A stretch of DNA of 64,000 nucleotides from an uncultured Prochlorococcus sp. GTDB taxonomy: Bacteria > Cyanobacteriota > Cyanobacteriia > PCC-6307 > Cyanobiaceae. The DNA is taken from assembly GCA_902627335.1 (NCBI GenBank), contig CACOIV010000003.1:1-64000 (forward strand). The letters are read 5' to 3'. Shown here piece by piece: positions 56,271-64,000 of the stretch (positions are counted from its first letter, which is position 1; every line of letters begins with the position of its first letter). The notes under the pieces are model-generated. The model saw only the letters and a list, made by a program, of their open reading frames with translations. It made no database searches and had not been told where the DNA came from. The translations under genes and the position numbers were made by a program.

Positions 56271-57218
56271 CTAGTTATGTTTTATTATTTTTTCTAATGA
56301 ATTCTTTAAGGGGACAATTTGATTAGGGTTTAGGGGAAAAAGTGCTGTGTAGTAATCTTGCATCCATTCCTTTTCAAAACATGTTTCTCGAACTTCTTTT
56401 AAATTAAAAAATTTTGATCTCCACATTATAATATTCTTATATTCAGAAATATTTTTTTCCGTGCATTTAAATAGAATACTGTAAATTAATTCCCACCTAA
56501 TTAGCGTAGGAAATAAATAAATATCTGCAAGACTCAACTCTTGGCCAAGTAACCAGGGCCCATTTTCTTTAAGAATATCATCAACTTTATCAAGACTTGA
56601 AAATAAATTTTTGCTTGCTTTTTCATATGCACTTTGATTTCTCGCAAAGCCGCATTTGTATACCCCATCGTTTATTGAATTATGTATTAAGTCTAGTAAC
56701 TGTTCACTACCATCAATAATTCTAGTTTTTTTAGTATTTTGATCATCTCCAATTTTATTAAGGATTTTTACTATTTCACTACTTTCATTGGAAATGGGTT
56801 CAATTCTTTGATTTTTAAAACTTATTAGAATAGGTAAAGTAGGTCTTGAAATTATATTTAATTTAGATTTTGAGTAGACCTCACTTAAGGTTTTCATTCC
56901 AAAGAAATGTTCTTTAAAAATCCACTCCCCATCTTGATATCTAGGATTTAAAAAAATAATATTAATTGTTTTTGATAGATTTTTTAATCTATACATTAGA
57001 AAAGTTCGATGACACCAGGGACATGTTGATCCAATAAGTAAGTAAAGATTTTTGGTATTTTGTGAATTTACTCCTGATTTTCTATTCTCCTTTTTTATTC
57101 CTTGTGGCCGCTTGTAGTTACCATAAAAATCTGATGGGGCGAAGCCATTCATCAGTTTTATCCAATACCAGATCCAAAACTTTCTAGCAAAAATTATGAG
57201 AAATTTGTTTTTTTTCAT
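56271..57218 (-). CDS. Glutathione S-transferase family protein (Ecm4/YqjG-like)
   Basis: GSTCPWCHRTFLMYRLKNL, GPWLLGQELSLADIYLFPTLIRWE. Confidence 0.87.
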   Translation of the reverse strand: MKKNKFLIIFARKFWIWYWIKLMNGFAPSDFYGNYKRPQGIKKENRKSGVNSQNTKNLYLLIGSTCPWCHRTFLMYRLKNLSKTINIIFLNPRYQDGEWIFKEHFFGMKTLSEVYSKSKLNIISRPTLPILISFKNQRIEPISNESSEIVKILNKIGDDQNTKKTRIIDGSEQLLDLIHNSINDGVYKCGFARNQSAYEKASKNLFSSLDKVDDILKENGPWLLGQELSLADIYLFPTLIRWELIYSILFKCTEKNISEYKNIIMWRSKFFNLKEVRETCFEKEWMQDYYTALFPLNPNQIVPLKNSLEKIIKHN

Positions 57219-57241
57219 AGAATTGATTAAAAATCTGCAAA

Positions 57242-58132
57242 ATGCTTGACAAGAAATTATTAATTGTTTCGGGTACTCATGGGAATGAACTCAATCCTGT
57301 TATGGCTGTTAATAAATTTAGGAACTTAACTTTAGCCGGTAATAATAATTGCTTTGAGTTTATTTTAGGGAATCCTCTGGCTTACGAAAAGGGTTTGAGA
57401 TATCTCGATATAGATTTAAATAGATCTTTTGAGTTTAAAAAATCTTTATTAAACAAAGATCTTTATGAAGTTCAAAGAGCTGAACAAATAGTAAAAGAAT
57501 TTGGTCCAGAAAGCCCTAGTGGATGCCAAGTAGTATTTGATTTACACACTACTACCGCTTCAATGGGTACAAGTCTTGTCATGTATGGGAGAAGAAAAAA
57601 AGATTTCTATATAGCTGCAATCCTGCAAAATAAATTTGGATTACCTATTTATTTACATGAAAAAGATTCTCAACAAACCGGATTCTTAGTTGAAGCCTGG
57701 CCTTGTGGATTAGTTATAGAGATAGGACCAGTCGCTCAGAATCATCATGATCCAATAATTGTTGAAAGATTTTTAATTCTTTTAAAATACTTAGAAAATC
57801 TATATGACGGCATAAATAATAATAATTTACCTTTACCTGATGAAATGACTATTTATGTTCATCAGGGAAGTATAGATTATCCAAGGGATAAAGAGGGAAA
57901 TATCAACTCTTTAATTCATCCAGATAGAGTTATGCAAGATTGGGTTGAGATTAATAATGGTGATCCATTATTTCTTGATGAGTTTAATAAAGATATAAAT
58001 TATATTTCTAAAGATAAAACTTATCCTGTTTTTATTGGTGAAGCAGCTTATAAAGAGAAGAAAATCGCTATGAGTTTTACAAAAAAAGAAACAATTAAAT
58101 GTTCAAGAGAATGGATAAAAGATTTTATTTAA
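57242..58132 (+). CDS. Aspartoacylase/succinylglutamate desuccinylase family
   Basis: SGTHGNELNPV, DIDLNRSF, DLHTTTASMG, EIGPVAQ. Confidence 0.93.
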   Translation: MLDKKLLIVSGTHGNELNPVMAVNKFRNLTLAGNNNCFEFILGNPLAYEKGLRYLDIDLNRSFEFKKSLLNKDLYEVQRAEQIVKEFGPESPSGCQVVFDLHTTTASMGTSLVMYGRRKKDFYIAAILQNKFGLPIYLHEKDSQQTGFLVEAWPCGLVIEIGPVAQNHHDPIIVERFLILLKYLENLYDGINNNNLPLPDEMTIYVHQGSIDYPRDKEGNINSLIHPDRVMQDWVEINNGDPLFLDEFNKDINYISKDKTYPVFIGEAAYKEKKIAMSFTKKETIKCSREWIKDFI

Positions 58133-58271
58133 AAACTAATTTCTCATTAACTTTTTTAAAATCAGCGATTACAGATATTTATCTATTTGGAAAATTAATC
58201 TTTATTATAAGTTTAATTTATGTTAGTGATCAATATTCATAGGTGGAAGATCAGATAAAAATTATTGTTCC

Positions 58272-58382
58272 CTATACCCTCTGACTCCAGTAAATAGTAG
58301 CTCCGATTGCTTCTAATTCCAGTCTCCTACTTCTTGCTGAAGATAAAGGAACTACTTCCTTTGATCTCCTGCCATTAATCAA
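58272..58382 (-). CDS. Candidate unannotated small protein (about 36 aa)
   Basis: Minus-strand frame reads (L/M)INGRRSKEVVPLSSARSRRLELEAIGATIYWSQRV*; locally raised GC; below ORF-track length cutoff; start codon uncertain (TTG at 58382, frame open further upstream). Confidence 0.35.
   Translation of the reverse strand: MINGRRSKEVVPLSSARSRRLELEAIGATIYWSQRV
58341..58367. repeat. Strong inverted repeat AGAT-AAAGGAA-CTAC-TTCCTTT-g-ATCT
   Basis: 11 paired positions with one bulged base, inside the candidate small ORF. Confidence 0.7.
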
Positions 58383-58527
58383 AAACTCTAGTAAAACCAA
58401 TTTTGAGAGTAAAATATTAAGAAAATCTTAAATCATAAAGCCACTCTTTCTGTATAAATTAGTAAATCCTCTAATTTTTTATACAATTTTTTACACATTT
58501 TTCGTGATTTTGGTTTAAAGTTTTAGG

Positions 58528-58570
58528 AGCAGATTATGTCTGCTTTTATTTACACGCCTATTTAATAGGC
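58528..58570 (+). promoter_or_regulatory. Two consecutive perfect hairpins in psbA 5' region
   Basis: AGCAGA-TTATG-TCTGCT (58528-58544) and GCCTAT-TTA-ATAGGC (58556-58570), 16 nt before ATG. Confidence 0.65.
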
Positions 58571-58585
58571 ATACCTTACGAACTC

Positions 58586-59668
58586 ATGACAACTATTCAG
58601 CAGCAGCGTTCATCGCTGTTAAAGGGTTGGCCACAGTTCTGTGAGTGGGTAACATCAACTAACAACAGAATTTATGTTGGTTGGTTTGGAGTTTTAATGA
58701 TTCCATGCTTACTTGCAGCAGCGGCTTGCTTCATTGTTGCTTTTATCGCAGCACCACCAGTAGACATCGACGGAATCAGAGAGCCAGTTGCTGGTTCATT
58801 CCTATATGGAAACAACATCATTTCAGGTGCGGTTGTTCCTTCATCTAATGCTATTGGTCTTCACTTCTACCCAATCTGGGAAGCAGCGACTGTAGATGAG
58901 TGGCTATACAATGGTGGCCCTTACCAACTTGTAATTTTCCACTTCCTAATCGGTATCTCAGCATACATGGGAAGACAGTGGGAGCTTTCATACCGTTTAG
59001 GTATGCGTCCATGGATCTGTGTTGCATATTCTGCACCAGTTTCAGCAGCTTTCGCAGTATTCCTTGTATACCCATTCGGTCAAGGTTCATTCTCTGACGG
59101 AATGCCTCTAGGTATCTCTGGTACATTCAACTTCATGTTTGTATTCCAGGCTGAGCACAACATTCTTATGCACCCATTCCACATGGCTGGTGTTGCTGGA
59201 ATGTTCGGTGGATCATTATTCTCTGCAATGCATGGTTCATTGGTAACATCATCTCTAATTAGAGAAACAACTGGTCTTGAGTCACAAAACTATGGCTACA
59301 AGTTCGGTCAAGAAGAAGAAACATACAACATCGTTGCAGCTCATGGCTACTTCGGTCGTTTGATCTTCCAATATGCAAGTTTCAATAACAGCAGAAGTCT
59401 TCACTTCTTCCTAGCTGTATTCCCTGTTGTATGCGTATGGCTTACATCTATGGGTATTTGCACAATGGCATTTAACCTAAATGGTTTCAACTTCAACCAG
59501 TCAGTTGTTGACGCTAACGGTAAAATCGTTCCTACATGGGGTGATGTACTTAACCGTGCAAACTTAGGTATGGAAGTAATGCACGAGCGTAACGCTCACA
59601 ACTTCCCACTCGATTTAGCAGCTGCTGAGTCTACATCTGTAGCTCTTACAGCTCCTGCAATCGGCTAA
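58586..59668 (+). CDS. psbA: Photosystem II D1 protein
   Basis: Full D1: [40 protein letters not shown] ... [22 protein letters not shown]. Confidence 0.99.
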   Translation: MTTIQQQRSSLLKGWPQFCEWVTSTNNRIYVGWFGVLMIPCLLAAAACFIVAFIAAPPVDIDGIREPVAGSFLYGNNIISGAVVPSSNAIGLHFYPIWEAATVDEWLYNGGPYQLVIFHFLIGISAYMGRQWELSYRLGMRPWICVAYSAPVSAAFAVFLVYPFGQGSFSDGMPLGISGTFNFMFVFQAEHNILMHPFHMAGVAGMFGGSLFSAMHGSLVTSSLIRETTGLESQNYGYKFGQEEETYNIVAAHGYFGRLIFQYASFNNSRSLHFFLAVFPVVCVWLTSMGICTMAFNLNGFNFNQSVVDANGKIVPTWGDVLNRANLGMEVMHERNAHNFPLDLAAAESTSVALTAPAIG

Positions 59669-59686
59669 GCTTAAGGTTCTTAAAAT

Positions 59687-59717
59687 AAAGACTCCCCATC
59701 GGGGGGTCTTTTTTTTA
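59687..59717 (+). terminator. Rho-independent terminator of psbA
   Basis: AAAGACTCCCC-ATC-GGGGGGTCTTT followed by T-run. Confidence 0.9.
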
Positions 59718-59771
59718 TGTCTTATTTTTTTAAACTTTCATATAATAAAAAATAAATTACTTAAATCATTT

Positions 59772-60869
59772 ATGGGTAATACATTCGGAAAAATTTTTAA
59801 GATAAGTACTTTTGGTGAGTCCCATGGCGGTGCTGTAGGAGTGATTTTAGATGGATGTCCACCTAGTTTAAAGTTAAACATTAATTTAATTCAAAAGGAA
59901 TTAGATAGAAGAAGGCCAGGTCAGAGTCAAATAACCACTCCAAGAAATGAGGCTGATAAAGTAGAGATATTGAGTGGTATAAAAGGTAATCTTACTCTTG
60001 GAACACCCATCGCGATGGTTGTGAGGAATAAGGATCAGAAACCAAATGATTACGATAATTTAGAAAAGGTTTTTAGGCCTTCACATGCGGATGGTACATA
60101 TCATTTGAAATATGGAATTCAAGCTGATTCTGGAGGAGGACGAGCATCAGCTCGAGAAACTATAGGAAGAGTAGCTGGGGGGGCTATTGCAAAACAATTA
60201 CTTAAAAAATTACATGACATTGAAATTTTATCTTGGGTTCAGAGAATACATAATATAGAATCAGATATTAAGCATGATGAAATAACTTCTGAAAAAATTG
60301 ATTCAAATATTGTGAGATGCCCTGATGATAAAATTGCAAGTAATATGATATCTCGAATACAGGAATTGCAGAAAAAAGGAGATTCTTGTGGAGGAGTTAT
60401 TGAATGTTTAGTAAGAAATATGCCAGGAGGCCTTGGTATGCCAGTTTTCGATAAGTTAGAAGCAGATTTAGCAAAAGCTTTAATGTCTCTTCCTGCAACA
60501 AAAGGATTTGAAATAGGATCAGGATTTGATGGAACTTATTTAACTGGTAGTGAACATAATGATCCATTTGTATTCTCAAAGGATAAAAATAGATTGAAAA
60601 CTATTGCAAACAAATCTGGAGGTATTCAAGGAGGAATAAGTAATGGAGAAGACTTAAAAATGAGAATAGCTTTTAAGCCCACTGCAACAATAAAAAAAGA
60701 ACAGCAAACTGTTACTTCAGAAGGTAAAGAAGTGATTTTAAAAGCCAAAGGAAGACATGATCCTTGTGTCCTCCCAAGAGCGGTACCGATGGTAGATTCT
60801 ATGGTTGCTTTAGTTCTAGCAGATCATTTACTTTTGCATCATGCGCAATGTCAAATATTGAATGAGTAA
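59772..60869 (+). CDS. aroC: Chorismate synthase
   Basis: [44 protein letters not shown]. Confidence 0.98.
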   Translation: MGNTFGKIFKISTFGESHGGAVGVILDGCPPSLKLNINLIQKELDRRRPGQSQITTPRNEADKVEILSGIKGNLTLGTPIAMVVRNKDQKPNDYDNLEKVFRPSHADGTYHLKYGIQADSGGGRASARETIGRVAGGAIAKQLLKKLHDIEILSWVQRIHNIESDIKHDEITSEKIDSNIVRCPDDKIASNMISRIQELQKKGDSCGGVIECLVRNMPGGLGMPVFDKLEADLAKALMSLPATKGFEIGSGFDGTYLTGSEHNDPFVFSKDKNRLKTIANKSGGIQGGISNGEDLKMRIAFKPTATIKKEQQTVTSEGKEVILKAKGRHDPCVLPRAVPMVDSMVALVLADHLLLHHAQCQILNE

Positions 60870-60876
60870 TATTTGA

Positions 60877-61548
60877 TTAGTTTAATTTCATTTTTAAATA
60901 TTGAAATATCTGCGGGTCAAAATTTTCACCATTAAAACCTTTTTGACCAATGATGATAGCTTTATATCCTAAGGATTTATAGTCATCCAAGTCTTTTATT
61001 GATAAATCTCCTGCGCCGATAAATGTAATCTTTTTAAAATCGTTTAAATCTAATATTGTTTCCTTTTCTTTTACAGGAAAAATCTTGATTATTTTGCAAT
61101 TATAAGAAATAGCCTCGTTTAGATGATTTAATTGTCTTAAGCCGGGAATGAGTAAGAAATTGTTTTCTTTGCTGTAATTAAATAATTCTTTATCCCAGAA
61201 TCTCATCATTGAGAAGTTTAATCCAATCTGTAAAGAATCATCTATAGACTTTTTATTTTTAATAGTTGATGAGCCTATTTGAACATTAGGAAATTTTAAT
61301 CTCAATCTTTGCATTAAAGTTAACCAGTTATCATTGTCTTCCCACGGTAATTCAAGAAACTTTAATCCAGAATCTATAATTTTTTCAACTCTTTGTAAAA
61401 ATTCATTTTGATTGGTTTTGTTCTCATAGATATTTTTTCTAGGTCTTGCAAGCAGTATAAATGGGTGTTCTGAAATTTTTTTTTGGAATATATTTATTTT
61501 TTCTGTATATTTGGAATTTAGATAATCATCATTATAAATAATTTGCAA
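60877..61548 (-). CDS. eda: KDPG/KHG aldolase family protein (divergent)
   Basis: IDSGLKFLELPW, PNVQIGSSTI, LLIPGLRQLNHLNEA, KIIKIFPV, GAGDLS. Confidence 0.8.
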   Translation of the reverse strand: MQIIYNDDYLNSKYTEKINIFQKKISEHPFILLARPRKNIYENKTNQNEFLQRVEKIIDSGLKFLELPWEDNDNWLTLMQRLRLKFPNVQIGSSTIKNKKSIDDSLQIGLNFSMMRFWDKELFNYSKENNFLLIPGLRQLNHLNEAISYNCKIIKIFPVKEKETILDLNDFKKITFIGAGDLSIKDLDDYKSLGYKAIIIGQKGFNGENFDPQIFQYLKMKLN

Positions 61549-63388
61549 CTTTTACCTCTGAACGATTTATTAGATCTTGTATGTCTTCAGAGTCTATAGT
61601 TTCTCTTTCTATAAGCATTTCAGCCATTTCATCCAACATTCCTCTATTTTCAGTCAGAACTTTTGTAGCTCTTTTGTAAGCAGAATCAACTAGTTCTGAA
61701 ACTTCAGAATCAATAGTTGCAGCAGTATCTTCTGAGAAATCTCTTTCTGAAGCTATATCTCTGCCTAAAAACATACCACCTTGTGATCTACCTAACGCTA
61801 CAGGACCAATTTTTTCACTCATTCCAAATTTTGTAATCATTTGTCTAGCAACGTTAGCAACCTGCTGCAAATCATTAGATGCCCCTGTAGTAACTTCTTC
61901 TTCTCCATATACTATTTCTTCCGCAACTCGACCCCCCAAAGCAACTGCCATTTGATTTTGTAAGTATGATCTGGAATAAAGACCTGATTCCATTCTTTCT
62001 TCACTTGGAGTAAAAAATGTTAATCCACCAGCTTGCCCTCTTGGAATAATTGAAACTTTAGCAACAGGATCATAGTCAGGCATTAAAGCTCCAACTATTG
62101 CATGCCCTGCCTCATGGTATGCAACTAATTCCTTCTTTCTATCACTAATTACCCTATCTTTTTTTTCTGGTCCTGCCATAACCCTTTCAATTGCATCACC
62201 TACTTCATCATTACTAACTTTGTCTAATTCTCTTCTTGCGGCAAGTATAGCTGCTTCATTTAAAAGATTTGCTAAATCAGCCCCTGTGAAACCAGGAGTT
62301 CTTCTAGCAACTTTATCTAAATCAACGTCTTTAGACAAAGTTTTATCCTTAGCATGGACATTTAATATCTGAAGCCTACCTGCATAATCTGGCCTATCAA
62401 CAGTAACCTGTCTATCAAATCTTCCTGGTCTCATCAAAGCTGAGTCGAGAACGTCAGGTCTATTCGTAGCAGCTACAATAATAATTCCAGAATTCCCTTC
62501 AAAACCGTCCATTTCAGTTAAAAGTTGGTTTAAAGTCTGTTCTCTTTCATCGTTTCCGCCCCCTAGGCCTGCACCTCTCTGTCTACCTACTGCATCAATT
62601 TCATCGATGAAAACTATACAAGGAGCATTTTTCTTTGCTTGCTCAAATAAATCCCTAACTCTGCTTGCACCAACTCCAACAAACATTTCAACAAATTCAG
62701 ATCCAGAAATTGAGAAAAATGGAACACCTGCTTCACCAGCAACAGCTTTTGCCAAGAGAGTCTTTCCTGTTCCTGGAGGGCCAACTAAAAGAACTCCTTT
62801 AGGTATCTTAGCGCCAACAGCGGTGAATCTATCTGGGCTTTTAAGAAAATCTACAACCTCAGAAAGTTCTAGCTTAGAGCCTTCGACTCCAGCAACATCA
62901 GCGAAAGTTACTTTAGTAGAGGGTTCCATCTGCAAACGAGCTTTGCTTTTACCAAAACTCATAGCAGGATTACCACCTCCACCTCCTGAGCCTCCTTGAG
63001 CTCTTCTAAATAAGAAAAATAAGCCACCTATTAACAAAACTGGAAATAGTAGACTACTTAAAGCTTGTTGCCATGGGTTAGCTAATCTTGTTGGTTGAAC
63101 TGCAATATCTACATCATTTTCAGTCAATATTTTGAGCAAATCTTTATCTGGTGCTAAGTTTACTTCTGATCTACTTCCGTCATTTTCAACTACTTGCGCT
63201 GTTCCATTGTCAGGTGAAATTAAAACTCTACTTACTTCTTTTTCTTGAACAGCTTCAATAAAATCACTATACCTCAAAGTTTTAGTAGCATTTTCGGCAT
63301 TAGGCTTATCTAATATAGATGTGCCAACAAAAATCACAGCTATTACTGCTAGAACATAAAGTCCGACGTTTCTCCAGCGTTTGTTCAC
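61532..63388 (-). CDS. ftsH: ATP-dependent zinc metalloprotease FtsH
   Basis: [49 protein letters not shown]. Confidence 0.98.
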   Translation of the reverse strand: MNKRWRNVGLYVLAVIAVIFVGTSILDKPNAENATKTLRYSDFIEAVQEKEVSRVLISPDNGTAQVVENDGSRSEVNLAPDKDLLKILTENDVDIAVQPTRLANPWQQALSSLLFPVLLIGGLFFLFRRAQGGSGGGGGNPAMSFGKSKARLQMEPSTKVTFADVAGVEGSKLELSEVVDFLKSPDRFTAVGAKIPKGVLLVGPPGTGKTLLAKAVAGEAGVPFFSISGSEFVEMFVGVGASRVRDLFEQAKKNAPCIVFIDEIDAVGRQRGAGLGGGNDEREQTLNQLLTEMDGFEGNSGIIIVAATNRPDVLDSALMRPGRFDRQVTVDRPDYAGRLQILNVHAKDKTLSKDVDLDKVARRTPGFTGADLANLLNEAAILAARRELDKVSNDEVGDAIERVMAGPEKKDRVISDRKKELVAYHEAGHAIVGALMPDYDPVAKVSIIPRGQAGGLTFFTPSEERMESGLYSRSYLQNQMAVALGGRVAEEIVYGEEEVTTGASNDLQQVANVARQMITKFGMSEKIGPVALGRSQGGMFLGRDIASERDFSEDTAATIDSEVSELVDSAYKRATKVLTENRGMLDEMAEMLIERETIDSEDIQDLINRSEVKVANYL

Positions 63389-63434
63389 GTTAATAATTTC
63401 TTGTTGTTTATATACTACTAATAATAAATCAATA

Positions 63435-64000
63435 TTAAGACTGTCTTAGAACATCTACTACACTTTTAAAAGCGAACCATTCGGGAATAGGTTCTCCATT
63501 TCTTAATCTTTTTCTAAATTCGGTACCGCTTAGTTTCTTGATTTTATAATTTTCTTTGGATGCTTCTTCTGCTGTAATATACCCCTTTTCTTCTGTATAA
63601 ACTAAATTTTTTGAAGGAACAATTTTCATATCTAGCTCTAACATTATTGATTTTGCAAAATTTTGCGCATCATATGGCCCATAAAAATCTTCTCCTGTAA
63701 CTGAAGATTTACAACCTGCCATATCCCTACCAATTATGAAATGGGTGCAACCATAATTTCTTCTAATTAACATATGCTGCAAAGCTTCTCTAGGTCCTGC
63801 CATATGCATTGAATAAGGTAAAAATGCCCATTTTATGTTGTTGTCAGATATTTCCTCTGATAATTTTTTATATGTTAAATATCTTATTTTGCCTGGTATA
63901 TCATCTTGCTGGGTTGGTCCACAAGTTGGATGAACAAGTACAACTGCATTTTTTGAGACATTTTCTGAGGTTAATGCGTTAGTGAATAACTCATAATGAG
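63435..64000 (-). CDS. sat: ATP sulfurylase, 5' part beyond window
   Basis: Frame open to window edge: ...KWAFLPYSMHMAGPREALQHMLIRRNYGCTHFIIGRDMAGCKS. Confidence 0.95.
   Translation of the reverse strand, partial: HYELFTNALTSENVSKNAVVLVHPTCGPTQQDDIPGKIRYLTYKKLSEEISDNNIKWAFLPYSMHMAGPREALQHMLIRRNYGCTHFIIGRDMAGCKSSVTGEDFYGPYDAQNFAKSIMLELDMKIVPSKNLVYTEEKGYITAEEASKENYKIKKLSGTEFRKRLRNGEPIPEWFAFKSVVDVLRQS

Noticed and set aside
58851-59126. 91-aa minus and 65-aa plus ORFs inside psbA
   Set aside because: Overlap the D1 coding frame; arise from its atypical codon usage
62607-62999. 130-aa plus-strand ORF opposite ftsH
   Set aside because: Antisense to conserved AAA+ region; Pro-rich tail mirrors the Gly-rich ftsH segment

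Overview
The window is a gene-dense, AT-rich stretch of core chromosome from a marine picocyanobacterium. Protein content and gene neighbourhoods look like high-light-adapted Prochlorococcus; strain-level assignment was not possible without searches. About 55 protein-coding genes are supported: phylloquinone synthesis (menF/A/C/E plus a hot-dog thioesterase), secE-nusG-rplK-rplA-rplJ-rplL, clpB-eno, an inorganic-carbon uptake cluster (SulP/BicA-like, SbtA-like, SbtB/PII-like), CP12, single psbA, aroC, ftsH and the end of ATP sulfurylase. I saw no CRISPR array, IS element, prophage, rRNA or obvious tRNA. I found no clear multi-gene undescribed system. The best second-look items are: (1) an unannotated ~36-codon ORF overlapping a strong inverted repeat on the minus strand of the psbA upstream region; (2) a +1 programmed frameshift in prfB that the ORF track truncates; (3) a structured rplA-rplJ intergenic leader; (4) a thioredoxin-reductase-like flavoprotein lacking the usual NADPH motifs; (5) CP12 and SbtB-like proteins lacking canonical cysteine elements; (6) two hairpins in the psbA 5' region.
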